In this document: one piece after another, positions 1 through 11,357 of the stretch
How positions within the stretch are numbered: position 1 is the stretch's first letter
Layout: every line of letters starts with the position of its first letter
The notes under the pieces: model-generated
What the model was told of the DNA's origin: nothing
Seen by the model: the letters and a program-made list of their open reading frames with translations, nothing else
Databases searched by the model: none
Translations under genes and position numbers: made by a program
Assembly (NCBI GenBank): GCA_029378245.1
Contig: JARKIF010000002.1
Location: forward strand, 3,472,001-3,536,000
Length of the DNA: 64,000 bases
Direction of reading: 5' to 3'
DNA from: Roridomyces roridus
Lineage: Eukaryota; Basidiomycota; Agaricomycetes; Agaricales; Mycenaceae

Positions 1-80
1 GATCCGTCGGCCGTCAGGCCCTTGGTCTAGTATTTAAATCCTTTGCACAGGACCTCCCCGCTATCAGCTTCAGCACACCA

Positions 81-799
81 ATGACCCTCCCTCCTCACTT
101 TACCACCCTCGACCTCAGTGGGCGTTTCGTTCTGGTTGGTTTCCATCTCAGTCTCCTCCGAGCTCTGGCTAACGATCTCATATGTTCCAGAACCCCACAC
201 TCAGCGACTCGGTTGACGACATCCTCTCACTCCAGGGCATCACAGACGCCACACTCCGGCGTTCATTCGCCCACGGCATCTTATCATTTAACCACTGCAT
301 CGGGGAAGACGACGGGGTCTTCGAGCACATCTGGGTAGACCAAGAACTCGAAGGCCAGAGGATACACTCGGACGAGAAACTTGCTCTGGATGGCCGCGAA
401 CGGGTGCATTACGACCCTCTCCTGGGGCCCGTCGTAGGCCGGATCAGTCGTGTCAAAACGCACAGACTGGAACCTCCTTTCTTGCGCTCGGGATGGACAC
501 CAGATACGCGGAAATATGGCGTGTTGAACTATCATGTGTCGTCCGGTGGTGGGCGGGGATGGGTTGCCGATGAGGTTTGTGGTTCTCCGCTTTCGTTTTG
601 ATGTCGTTCTTACACGTTTGTTAGACTTGGGGTATAGAGGAAATCACCGGCTTGCGGCACTTTGCGCGACATATCGAGTTTACTGGCGCTGATGGGAAGA
701 ACGTGGAGAGTCATCTCGTCTACGATTATGGTACGTCTTTGTCTCTCCTTTCGCGACGAGACGATGAGGCTGACGAGGAACCCAGTGGGATCTATCTAG
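81..799 (+). CDS. Lipocalin-like small fungal protein, four exons
   Basis: Exons 81-134, 191-574, 625-730 and 786-799 join in phase into a protein of about 186 aa, using GT-AG introns of 50-56 nt. The start is the ATG at 81, followed by a short exon ending in SGRFVL. Exon 2 continues with the segment TLSDSVDDILSLQGI, and later parts carry GPVVGRISRV, WVADETWGIEEI across the second junction, HIEFTGADG and the ending LVYDYVGSI. I recall this motif set (DLSG, TLSD, LQG, SRRVK, TWGFEEI, VYDY) from widespread fungal cytosolic proteins annotated as lipocalin-like beta-barrels. The ligand is unknown. There is no signal peptide. The family call is from memory; the exon structure is read directly. Confidence 0.68.
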
Positions 800-994
800 G
801 ACTTTCATATACCCATTATACCCGTACAAATGTATTTCACCTATAATAATGGAACTCGAAGTCGATGGAAACACTGAACAGGGTTACTTAGTAAATACTT
901 ATTCGTCATGACCACTAGCACGTGACACCGTCAGCTTTCCGTCTACCACGTCGACACCAAGTCGGAACTTGAAGTCGCCTCACTTGGCACTAAC

Positions 995-2645
995 ATGCAC
1001 AGATGCTGGCAAGTGCCAGAGCTCACCGAAACGATCTTGCAACAGATCGACGAGCCCGACAGCGAGTGGTGTTCTCTTGCAAGAGTGTGTCGCGCATTCT
1101 CGGACCCTGCGCTAGATTTGCTGTGGAGATGCCAATACTCCATTGTACCCCTTTTGAAACTCCTGCCACCCGATACGTGGGAGGAAGTTGACGAGGAGCA
1201 GGAGCCTCAGGAGGACTCGTCCTCGTCGTCAATGGAGCCGTCCCGCGAATTCGTCAGTCCTATTCTTTTGACAACTACCATCAAGTACATAACATAACTC
1301 CCAGAGGTTTCGTCGACCGCTACAACTGGTAGACTGGGACCGGGTGCTACTGTATTCACGGCGCATAAAAAAAATCGACGATGATCCCCAGAACTGCGCG
1401 ACGTGGGGATTTTCCAAGATAGGGTCCGAAGTTTTGGACGTCATCGTCATGTCCTTCCCTGCGCAGCCTGTGCTCCCCATGGTCCAAACCATATTCACTT
1501 TCACCGGGTCGCCACTGTTCCCGAGCTTGCGTTTCTTTCACGGCCAATACCTCACGACTCTGCACGTCAGAATCGACGAGGATTTGAACCGATTGTCGGG
1601 GTTGGCACACCTGACATCTTATCCATCTCTGCGGCATCTCCAGTTGGTCGACAACTACTATGCAGATGAGGACATCGTGGATCCCCTCTCGTCGTATGTT
1701 CGAGCCGCCGTGACAGACCTCGAAAGTCTCCGCGTCCCACTCCTTAACCAGTCAGCCCTGGAGCATCTCGCTGGCCTCCCCCATTTGCATACCTTGGAGA
1801 TCACCTTGGAGATCACTCCACTCCGACCGGAGCCTTTCCCCAACATTGACGCTATCCAAGATTCGTCTTTTCCGAGTCTTCATCGACTCACTCTCAATCC
1901 AGGGCACATCAGCCTGGTCGGCAATTTTTTGGCGGCTGTCCGCAATGCTCCCTTGCTGTCCCTCTCGGTGACGGTCAAGGAGACGGCAGCCACAGTTGAT
2001 TATGCGACCTTCATGGCCGTACTCCCGAACCACAAATCTCTCACATCCGTTACGATTGATACTCGGGGCAGTGTTCACCTGCATCGCGGTTCAGACGCGA
2101 CCCCGTACATGGTGGAATCAGCCGACATTCGACCGTTACTGGAGTTGTCCAACCTCGAGGATCTCCATCTCTACACACTCTTCGGTTTGTGTTTTGACGA
2201 CAAATTCGGGACCTTGATGTCCTTGGCTTGGCCGAGGCTCAAAACCATGCGCCTCCGTCCCAAGTCTTACCCCAGGTTTGTAACACCTCCGCTCATCCCA
2301 ACCACGGCATTCCTAGTGGCGTTGGCCCGCAATTGCCCACACCTACAGGCTCTCTATCTGGATATTGATATCTCAAATGTCTCGGAACAGTACGCATTGC
2401 GTTCTCGAGTCAGGCAAACTGCCCTTACCTCGCTGGTATTTTACCGTAACACGCAGGTCGTGGAGCCCGTAACCCTGGCAAAACTACTTTCCTCGCTCTT
2501 TCCGTCACTTCGAGCCATTTCTTCTGTAGCAAAGGACGCGGAAAAGTGGGCAGTTGTTCGAACGCAGGTTGCGACGTTTGCAGAAATTCGCGCGGAGGAA
2601 AGGCAGTTTATGTTGGAAGGAAACGAAAGTAGATTGATATTGTAG
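995..2645 (+). CDS. F-box/leucine-rich protein, copy 1 of an inverted pair
   Basis: Two exons, 995-1252 and 1305-2645, separated by a 52-nt intron (GTCAGT...CCCAG), give about 532 aa. The N-terminus MHRCWQVPELTETILQQID begins an F-box-like segment (about residues 5-45, with SLARVCRAFSDPALDLLW). F-box proteins couple substrates to SCF ubiquitin ligases through Skp1. After the intron the motif RPLQLVDWDRVLLYSRRI is typical of agaricomycete F-box families. The rest is a run of irregular leucine-rich segments ending with VATFAEIRAEERQFM. The copy on the opposite strand at 3052-4652 is a close paralogue. Relative to it, this gene carries a small in-frame duplication (LEITLEIT). The substrate is unknown. 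Confidence 0.85.
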
Positions 2646-3051
2646 CTGACGACATCTTGTAAACGAGGCATAAGTAGATGCATGATTTTCAGTTGCCACC
2701 AAGTTGCCACCACTCCTGGAACTTCTCTCATCTTAACGCCGCCAAAGCCGCTACCAGTTCCTCAACCTTGTGCCACCGCCTCGTGTTGGGCGACGAATCA
2801 ACAGACCGAATCGCGGGGAAGAGGGAAGAGGGAAGACAGAATTTTCGCCAACACGAGCGGCTTCCACACGGGCTGGTGACCCGGAATCAGCTGAAAGTCC
2901 CGTGAAGTCGAATCTGAGTGTCAACTCTTCGATCAATTGCTGTTTTTGCCACTGTTCGTAAAGATGAGAAGAGGTTCATGAATGGTGGCAACTGAAAATC
3001 ATTATCTACTTGATGCACATTCGTTTACAAATTGTCGTCTATTTAGTTTCC
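2646..3051. repeat. Centre of a large inverted duplication between two F-box genes
   Basis: The inverted similarity of the two flanking genes continues past their stop codons. The segment around 2647-2703 (containing GATTTTCAGTTGCCACCA) reappears reverse-complemented around 2982-3043. Only about 280 bp between the arms, roughly 2708-2981, is unique. I see no gene in the spacer. Confidence 0.75.
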
Positions 3052-4652
3052 TCACAACATAAACTCCCTCTCCTCCGCACGAATTGCTGCAAACGTCGCA
3101 ACCTGCTTTCGAACAAGTGCCCACTTTTCCTGATCCTTTACGGCAGAAATGACTCGAAGTGACGGAAAGAGTGAGGAAAGTAGTTTTGCCATGGTTACGG
3201 GCTCCGAGACGTACGTCTTACGGTAAAATACCAGCGATGTGAGGGCCGTTTGCCTGACTCGAGAACGCAGTGCGTACTGCTCCGAGACATTTGAGGTATC
3301 GATATCCAGATAGAGAGCCTGTAGGCGTGGGCAATTGCTGGCCAACGTCATTAGGAACGCCATAGTTGGCATGGGTGGAGGCGTTGCAAACTTGTGGCCA
3401 AAGTTGGGAAGAAGGCGAAGGGCTTTCAGCCTCGGCCAAGCCAAGGACATTAAGATGCCGAAATTGTCGTCAAAAGAAAAACCGACGAGTGTGTAGAGAT
3501 GGAGATCCTCGAGGTTGGAGAGCTCCAGCAATGGTCGAATGTCGGCTGATTCCACGATGTACGGGGTCGCGTCTATATCAAATCCGCGAATCAGCTGAAC
3601 ACCGCCGCGAGTATCAATCGCAACGGATGTGAGAGATTTGTGGTTCGGGAGTACGGCCATGAAGGTCGCATAATCAACTCTGAGGGCCGTTTCCTGGACC
3701 GTCACAGACAGGGACAGCAAGGGAGAACTGCGGACAGCCGCCAGAAAATTGCCGGCCAGGCTGATGCGCCTTGGATTGAGAGTGAGTTTATGAAGATTCG
3801 GAAAGAACGAATCTTGGATCGCGTGGATGTTGGGGAAAGGCTTCGCTCGGAGTTGAGTGACTTCCAAGGTGTGCAAATGCGGGAGGCCAGCGAGATGCTC
3901 CAGGGCCGACTGGTTGAGGAGTGGGACGAGAACACTTTCGAGGTCTGTCACGGCTGCTCGAATATACGACGAGACAGGATCCACGATGTCCTCGTTTCCA
4001 TCGTAAGTGTGGATCAACCGGAGATGTCGCAGAGATGGACAAGATGTCAGGTATGCTAAACCCGACAAACGGTAGTCCAAGTCGTCGATTGTGACATTTA
4101 GAGTCGTGAGGTATTGGCCATGAAAGAAACGCAGGCTCGGGAACAGTGGCGACTCGGTGAAAGTGGACATGGTTTGGACCATGGGGAGCACAGGCTGCGT
4201 AGGGAAAGACATGAAGAGGACCTCCACAACGTCGTGCCCTATGTGGGTAAATCCCCACGCCGAGTAGGTCTCGGGATCCTCGTCAAATCGTCTGATGCGT
4301 CGTGAATACAGCAGCACCCGGTCCCAGTCTGCCAGTTGTAACGGTCGACAAAACCTCTGGGATTTATATTACTTGACGGCAGTTTGCACAGGAAGGGAAT
4401 GGGACTGACGAATTCTCGGGGCGCACTGAAATGCGACGTTGAGTCCTGTTCCTCTTCAACTTCTCTCCACGCATCCGGCGGAAGGCATTTTAAGAGGGGT
4501 ACAATGGATTCTTGGCGTCTCCACAGCAAATCCAGCGCAGGGTCCGAGAATGTGCGACATGTCCTTGCAAGAGAAAACCAATCGCGGTCTGGGTTGTCGA
4601 TCTGCTCGAAGATCGTTCCGGTGAGCTCTGGCATTTGCCAGCATCTGTGCAT
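3052..4652 (-). CDS. F-box/leucine-rich protein, copy 2 of an inverted pair
   Basis: Exon 1 is 4652-4410 and exon 2 is 4356-3052, with a 53-nt intron at the same place and with the same borders as in the copy at 995-2645. The product is about 515 aa. It starts MHRCWQMPELTGTIFEQID, has the F-box-like SLARTCRTFSDPALDLLW, and after the intron RRPLQLADWDRVLLYSRRI. The C-terminus ends at REFML, slightly shorter than copy 1. Internal differences are mostly substitutions and small in-frame indels, and the reading frame is intact, so both copies may be expressed. Presumed role: substrate receptor of an SCF ubiquitin ligase; no target can be inferred. Confidence 0.84.
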
Positions 4653-5018
4653 GTTGAGCCAAGTGAGCCTATGGTGACTTGGTCCTGCCTGGTGGAAGGA
4701 ACGAAGTCGGAAGAGCAGACCGTCGTGCAATCGTCGTGCTCCGAATCTCCGATGATGGGTGTCAAAGATAACAGCGGTAACCAACTTGGTATCCGCTTGG
4801 TCGCCGCCGCAGCTACACTTCTCTACACTTGCAGTCCGCTCTCTTCACTGCTGCCTCAACGGAATCCGACGGGCCGACGACTGGACCTTCAAATTACGAA
4901 CTCCGGAGGCGTGGACATGGAAACGTGGCTCAAAAGTAGCCCTCGAGTTCTGCGCAGAATGTATTGATCCTCGCAAAGAAGACGCCCATGCACATCGAGT
5001 CTTTCCTCCCCTCTCCAT
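4653..5018. other. Gap: no gene recognised
   Basis: About 370 bp between the start of the minus-strand F-box gene and the decayed plus-strand membrane-protein gene. It probably holds the F-box promoter. I see no conserved coding segment, RNA gene or repeat. Confidence 0.4.
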
Positions 5019-6560
5019 GGAAGATAACACAAGCCGCGTCTCTTTCTCGCAGTTTTCATCTCCAGTACATCACCGGCCAGCGAGCTCATCATCGGCCTCA
5101 CTGGCCCTGGTCTGATCCTCAACGTGCTCCTCCTCCTCGCCTTTGCATATACGGCCCTGAATCCAGTATCGCGGTGTTTCTCAATCGTGTCAGCTTCAGG
5201 CTGCTGATATATGCCATCGTCGCCGACTCGGAGTGCCTATGCCCGAACTGGTCGTCTCACCGTTCTCTGCAGCCTCGTTTTCGAAGCAACCTCCAATGCT
5301 CCAGGTCTCGGATGTGCTGCCAGGTGCGTCACGTCGGCACCACGTTCTCCTGATGTGCTAACCTTTGATCTTACCGTCAGTGCGGAGTCCCCGACGCCTC
5401 CCCTGCGTCGGAGTCCGTCCATCTTACCCTTCCCCCAGACTCGTCTTAATCCACGGCATCAAGAAACTACATCCTCTTCTGAGTCTTCTCCCTCCCCGCC
5501 TCCTCACCTTCTCGTGCACCCTCGCCACTACCACTAGTACACTCGGTCCCGGGCACTTTGGGTTCAGCACGCTAAACCGCGTCCTCTCCCAACGAGCAGA
5601 TCCGGTGCTTCATCGGCACCCAGTGAATCGTGCTTGCAGCGTCGGACAGCGCATGTCCACCACGCCCTCCCTCACTTCGGACCCGACCTACCCTGTCTCT
5701 TCGCGTATTGCGCCGATGGTCCAATATCGAGTCATCATCCTACGGATTGATTGGTGCGTCTCGCCCTTGGCATTGACCTCCTCGTCTCATTCTATCATGT
5801 CACAGGCCCGTATTCTACCCTCGCCTGCACCCTCATCTGCTTCGGGATCATCTTGGACTTGTACCTCACCAGGAAACAGACGATTCGGGCCTGGATTTAG
5901 GGAGGTGCGTATCCTGCCCGTCGTGCTCTCATCCAAACGACCCCACTGACCGGGCTTGAAAACAGGCTTCTGCATCTACTCCCTCAGCCATTCTTCTACG
6001 GCTCCCTGGCCACTACCGACCCCGTACGTCTACCCGTCCTCCGTGACTGCCACAAACGCCACTGACATCAAGCCACTCCGACAGGCCTTCCTGCGCGCCC
6101 TGCGCCCTGAACTCCCCGCTCCCCGCTCCCCGACCCGACCACCCCAAGTCGTCCATCAGTCCAGCTCCCTCTTCCAGCCCCAGCCCCAGCCCAATCACAA
6201 TCACAAAACCAAACGCTTCTCATGCCGACCACGCAAGCCGTCGTACACGTCGACTTTAGTTTTGAGAAGCTGTCTGTTGGCGTCTCATCGGGGGCGCGAA
6301 GACGGAGACGGATGTTTCAGAGGCGGGGACGAGGCCGCGAAGACCGTCGGCCAGAGCAGCTGGCGGTGGAGGACGGGGGTGATGTCGGGCTGAGATTCCC
6401 CTGCGATGTAAGAGTGAGCTTTACACCACGGATGATCGATGAAAGTCGGCGGGATAGCTGCAATAGTGAGCGGCAGATTTCAGCACGATGTACTTTTTGC
6501 CTGCTTTTTGCCAGAACCAATCAATGTATTCTCGCCGCCTTGATGAGTATGTATTACAAA
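5019..6560 (+). pseudogene. Decayed seven-helix (GPCR-like) membrane protein gene
   Basis: Fragments match a common agaricomycete multi-helix protein family as I remember it, but in different frames. After a possible start at 5019 and an intron, about 5076-5170 reads ELIIGLTGPGLILNVLLLLA and FAYTALNPVS. The frame then shifts and 5172-5219 reads FLNRVSFRLLIYAIVA. It shifts again before APGLGCAA (about 5305), and LVLIHGIKKL appears near 5445. No intron with GT-AG borders explains the shifts inside these hydrophobic blocks. Downstream to about 6560 only weak coding character remains. Limits are approximate. Sequencing error is a less likely alternative because there is more than one shift. Confidence 0.5.
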
Positions 6561-6723
6561 GGGTAGTATGTATGTATGCCAATTATTAGCTACAGAGTCA
6601 TGTATGCTACAATGTCCAGATGGATGAGATGAGTACGTGTCCAGGACGTGCAGAGTCGTTTGTTGTTTCGTATTGCGTGATGAATGAGATGATAATGCGA
6701 GGAAGAAAAAGATGCTGGATGAT

Positions 6724-7587
6724 TCAAGCACGCTTGGAAGCGACGACGGCCTGGCGCGCGCCGCCAAGCATGACACCACCGGTCATGACGCGGGTCACGC
6801 CGCCTTGGTAGAGGTACGACGTGAGCTGCTTGTTGGCGCGGTCTATCGTTGCCACCGGGGAGCGAGTGGCAGTAGTGACTTTGGGACGAGGGGCGCGGTA
6901 GAGCAGCGGCGGGGCACATGGGAGGGCGAGAGTCGCAAGCTTTGAAGCGGGTGATGCAGGTGGGGAGGAGCCCGCGGAGGTGAGGGACTCGGTAGAGTCG
7001 GATGCAAAGGAAGAGGAGGAGCTGCAGTCGGATTCGTCATCGGACGAGTCGTCGTCGGAGACGTCGATGAAGAGGGTCGGCACGCGGATGGGCTTGGGCT
7101 GGACCACGCTGGTCTTGACAATCTCCTCCTCCTCCTCCTCCAGCTGAGTGCGACGCATGCTACGCACGCGGGCAGAAAGCAACGCTGCACGGAGGCGTGC
7201 ACCGGTGGACTGCTGCAGCAAAGGTAAAGACACGGTCTTTGCCTTTGAGATGGGCACAACGCTGCCTTGCGTCTCCTCGCTCCACAGGTCCGTGACCGGC
7301 TCCTCTCCAACGCGGACCTTGAGGTATCCGGGACCGTAGAAAAGGAGGATGGTACCAGCACGCCCACCAGCGAGGGCGTTGAACCAAGTGGCCCAAGGAA
7401 TGGCTGAGCCAACTGCAGCGGCACGGATGGCGGTTGGAAGCGCAATGGATGTCAAGGTGAAAGTCGCAGATGCAGCCCGGAGGGAGGCGTTCAAGATGAG
7501 CTGAGCAGATTTAACAGCAGCAGGGGACGCCACAGCAGCGAGTGGGCGGGTGAGGTAGGCAATGACGTGGGGGATGGCGGAGGACAT
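6724..7587 (-). CDS. Unknown 287-aa protein with acidic serine-rich middle
   Basis: A single uninterrupted reading frame starts at the ATG at 7587. The first 80 residues are alanine-rich and moderately hydrophobic. A block follows with GTILLFYGPGYLKVRVG (about residues 79-95). Residues about 150-220 form an acidic low-complexity linker (EEEEEE, DDDSSDDESD, repeated serines). The C-terminal 40 residues contain SYLYQGGVTRVMTGGVMLGG, which looks like a glycine-rich hydrophobic tail. I do not recognise a domain. Codon use and frame length support a real gene, and a TATA-like box lies upstream on the same strand. It may be membrane-associated, but no clean transmembrane span is obvious. Confidence 0.7.
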   Translation of the reverse strand: MSSAIPHVIAYLTRPLAAVASPAAVKSAQLILNASLRAASATFTLTSIALPTAIRAAAVGSAIPWATWFNALAGGRAGTILLFYGPGYLKVRVGEEPVTDLWSEETQGSVVPISKAKTVSLPLLQQSTGARLRAALLSARVRSMRRTQLEEEEEEIVKTSVVQPKPIRVPTLFIDVSDDDSSDDESDCSSSSSFASDSTESLTSAGSSPPASPASKLATLALPCAPPLLYRAPRPKVTTATRSPVATIDRANKQLTSYLYQGGVTRVMTGGVMLGGARQAVVASKRA

Positions 7588-9212
7588 GGTGAAATCGCGC
7601 GGCGATAGAAGAAAACTGGATTACCGTCAGAAAAAGAGTTCTAGGCAAAAGGAATGGGGCTCACAAAACGTGAAAAGGTCGTTGGAAAGGACGGAAGGTG
7701 TAGTGAGAAAGCGAGGCTCGGAACAGAGAGCGTAAAAAAAGGCGTGAGGCGGTTGGAGGCAGGCAGAGGAGTAGACGAAAAGTCTGAGGAATTGCGGCAG
7801 ACCAGTCCCAGTATTTATACCTGGCCGACAATGGCCGGGGTAGCCAAGCGCCGTCTTCGCCGTCCATTCTTCCGCTTTGGCGAAAGACAATGCGCAGTTT
7901 TGGCATGGTGACAAACAAGGACAACTTGTCTTATTGTCTCCCAATCCGACCATCCTTGTATTTCACGTCTATCACGCTTCCCGCGCTCAGTCTCTTTATT
8001 CTTCTAGTCGCCTCGGACACCGCCTTCAGTAAAAGATTGATAGCCATGGTTCTGTGTGTCCCCCATCTGTCCATTTCAGGCAACCTCTTTGTTGTCCCTC
8101 CTTCAAGCACCGTGACGCTTCCGAGTTCACGTCCGCGTGTTTCCCTGGGCAACATATCGCGCATTCTTCGCAGCCTTTGTATCTTCTGGCGCCGGCGAGA
8201 AACGGACTAGATTTTGCGACGCCGACGACGAAATCTACGCTAGTTACCCAGGTTCTCGGTCTACAAGATCCTTCCAAGAACCTGCTATTGTACTTTTATC
8301 TCCGCACAGACGGTTCTGATGACTCTCACTCGGCCTCGTCTGACACAGGTTACCACCATCTTCGCCTTGACAGATCATTATGCCACCCCGCCCGTCTGGA
8401 CTGCGGCCGGAATCCTCTATTGTTTTTTCTCTTCTGTCTGGATCACCATCTCACGCGCGCGCATTGGCATGCTGAGCTGCCTACACAATGCCCGCAGCGT
8501 TGCTCCCTCGAATGGGCCTCTTCTTCTTTGATGGCCATCGCTTCCGAGTCTGTTCTGTCGGAGTCCTCACTCCGAACGCTGTATCCATCGCACACAGCGA
8601 TTCCAATTGTCTAGTCAACCTAAAAACATCCCTCCGCTCGGATTGTGGGCCCTCCTCTCTACTCACAGACAATCGTGTAAAGCAGTCCGCGGTCCAATCA
8701 GGCTCGGAACTATGTTGCTTCTTCTGTCAATGTAGCCCTTGACGGGAAATGCCTGCAGCCCATTATTATGGCTCGCTGGCCCTTCACATCACGTTGAAAC
8801 TTGATGCCCGCCTGCCAACTCGGGCCCAACAAATTACAATGCCCGCCGCCTGCAAAACTTGATTGTTCAATGACGAACTCTTCTCGTTCTCCTCCGATGC
8901 GTCTCTTTATAAAATAATATCTGTCCGAACTGTGACCAATTTACCATCATCCAACTTGAACACCGACTCAAGATGAATCTATGAACCCCACGCACTGAAA
9001 GTGGGATGGATGCTTTGATCCACGGTCTAAATCTTTACACCAGCATCCAGATTCTAATCTAGGGTCACCGCGGCGGCGACGCGAATGCCAGACTTGACCG
9101 CAACCCAATTAAACTGAAGACTGAAGTCCGACCGAAATAACCCTTCGCAAATGCACAACAGTGTCCTCTCTATTACTCACGCATAATATACCCCACCAAA
9201 ACCAGAGTCTCC
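7588..9212. other. Gap with promoter and weak coding-like stretches
   Basis: The first 230 bp probably hold the 5' UTR and promoter of the minus-strand gene ending at 6724. Between about 7920 and 8745 on the plus strand there are hydrophobic, serine-rich open stretches in alternating frames (for example around 8330-8530) that suggest a heavily decayed membrane-protein gene, but no family can be named. From about 8750 to 9212 I see nothing. Confidence 0.35.
7812..7819 (-). promoter_or_regulatory. Possible TATA box
   Basis: Read on the minus strand the sequence is TATAAATA, about 225 bp upstream of the ATG at 7587. The position allows a 5' UTR of roughly 190 nt. The match is to the general TATA consensus only. 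Confidence 0.4.
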
Positions 9213-10392
9213 CTATCCTCTCATCACATCCATAACCGCACCCTCCCCCCTCGCATACCCCGCAAAAGCCTCCTTCTGCAACACCGGATAAAAAATACTC
9301 GGCTCCGGCGGCGCCTTCTCCTCCCTACCCAACGCCGGCTGAGGCCCCTGCACCAAATCAAGGGCCCTTTCCGGCGGTATGGGTTGCACCACAAAATTGG
9401 GTGGGCTGAGGATATCTGGAGGTGTGAATGAAGTAGGCATAGCCGTCAGGCTGTCCCTGAAGAACTCTATTATTGGAAAGTCGGCCAATTCATACTGGGG
9501 AGTTGATTCCTCCAGGTCCAGTGGTGGTCTCTGTGGACGCTTCCGGAGGGTCATGGTTCTGTGGGGGACCTTGGTGGGATTGTGCTTGTGGGCAGCAGGG
9601 AGGGAGGGGCCCATGGAATTTGAATTGTCTGCAAATGAGGCTATGAGGTGTGTGAAGTGCTCTGTCTTTGGTATGCAGACGGCCGGGAGGAAGAGACCAC
9701 CAAGGCGGATATCCTTATTGGAAGAGGATGGGAGGGGTGGTGGCAGAGGTATGTGAGCCATTCGGTGTGGTTTGGCGGTTGGGAGCAGTAATGAACGATC
9801 AACTCGTGAGCCAACCAATTCTGCATGATGTTCCTGGACATGGGTGATGAGGCTATGGCGAGTGAAGCCAGGGGTTGTAGCATCCACAGTTGTTAGGTGG
9901 TGGGTGGGGCATGTGGCAAATGGGCAAGGGAGCCCCTTCAGATGTGTGTCTTCAATGTGAGCTGCGAGCAACTCCAGTGAGCGATGCAACTTTTTGATAC
10001 ACTTCTTGAAGGGACACGTGTATCTAGTGTCGGTGCTCTGAACAACTGGCATCAGGATCCATCGAAAATCATGCAGATATATGGCCGAACCTTGCGAGCA
10101 TCACGGGCATGCCGGATCTGGTGCTACTCCAGAATGAGTGAGTGACACCGCGAGTGGCACTAAGAAAATGACCCACCTTCTGAAAAGCCTCCCAGCAATT
10201 CAACTGGGCTTCACACTTGATGACCATGAATTTATCGTGTGGTGCACACTTCAACGTCTCGCACTCGATGGCTTTGGGTAGCAGCACATATTTTGCATGT
10301 GCCACCACCCTGTCATCAGTGATCTTCATGGATTTGCCCGTCAGGCTCCCGTCGGGGATGTACACTGTGCCACTTTGGGCATGTGAACCCAT
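9213..10392 (-). CDS. C2H2-like zinc-finger protein
   Basis: Three exons join in phase: 10392-10177, 10123-10105 and 10045-9213, with introns of 53 and 59 nt, giving about 355 aa. The small middle exon supplies HQIRHA after CEAQLNCWEAFQK, and exon 3 continues with YTCPFKKCIKKLHRSLELL and AAHIEDTH, a CX4C...HX4H finger. A further pair follows, CPFATC with downstream histidines in HSLITHVQEHH. Agaricomycetes have a family of such proteins with an N-terminal CX5C/HX3H unit (QLNSW...LQKH) followed by two fingers; this matches from memory. The C-terminal 200 residues are proline-rich and disordered. Likely nuclear, possibly nucleic-acid binding. An in-frame ATG at 10392 is preferred; the frame stays open upstream to 10494. 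Confidence 0.7.
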
Positions 10393-10742
10393 GACGAGGG
10401 CAAGATGGGCAGGGGAGGAAGATATTTGGTATTGCGGCTGCCACAGGTTGGTGTGACTTGGAGGAGCAAAGGGAAAAGATGCCGGAACAAACACACCACA
10501 ATGATGCCGGTCATGTGATTCATTTGATGAAGGTGTTTAACGGCCAGGTAATTTTCTTTTGGTGAGGAGGTTGGTCAGAGGAGTCATCTGCAAGATCATT
10601 TTGAACAGCCAGTTGACAACCTCTTGACAACCAGCGAGATTTTGGAGGAATTGTCTGTTGAAATTTGGTTGAAATGAGCCCCAATGTCAGGGGCATGGCG
10701 GATCAGCTACCCACATGCCCCTACCATCGGCTAACCCTGCTT

Positions 10743-11130
10743 TAGGGTCCCGTTTGTAACTCATGTTTATAAACACGTGTTTATAAACCTGTTTTTTATT
10801 CCCAGCGGCCAAACGGCCTGTTTTTAATCCTGTGATGGCCCTCTGATGGCAGTGATTTTTCATCATTTGTGGCACTGAATGCAGATCAGATGGGCAACAA
10901 CTGCCTCCAAGCAGTCCACAGGGCTGCGGCAGGGTTGTGGCAGAAGCTGGGAGTGATTTCAAGGCTGAGAAAGGAAGATTTTGCCTCAAAATTCGCTTCT
11001 CGCGCCGATTTGGCGGTCAGACGGCGCCGGTTTACAAACATGTTTATAGACCCGCTGTTTATAAGCGAAAAATAACAAACTGTTTGTAGTCCCCCGGGGA
11101 ATTATAAACGGTACCGGTACCCTACCCGGG
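10743..11130. mobile_element. Candidate small TIR element (non-autonomous)
   Basis: The left end reads TAGGGTCCCGTTTGTAAC; near the right end the reverse complement reads TAGGGTACCGGTACCG followed by TTTATAA. The segment is flanked by CCCTGCTT (10735-10742) and GCCTGCTT (11131-11138), a 7-of-8 match that could be an aged 8-bp target duplication. No coding capacity is present. The termini do not align cleanly, so the limits and the hAT assignment are tentative. Confidence 0.35.
10765..10788. repeat. Perfect 24-bp palindrome
   Basis: The arm GTTTATAAACAC is followed immediately by its own reverse complement. Related GTTTATA motifs recur near 11040-11065. It sits close to the left end of the candidate element at 10743-11130 and may be a subterminal transposase-binding type repeat. 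Confidence 0.8.
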
Positions 11131-11357
11131 GCCTGCTTCTTTCTCTTCCATATGATTCTTTGATTTACACTGCCTCGGTTGCCGTAGTTAAATACCTACA
11201 GTCTCGTCGTGTACCCTTGTCAAATCAACACCAGTTTTCGGGGCACTCCGCGCCCTCGAGCTTCGTCGTTCCGGCTCGGCGGCGCCCGCCCCGTGACACC
11301 CAAAAGGATTTACGACGACCTGCAAGAAAGGGGAATCTCGTTGCAAACCGGTAGGGT

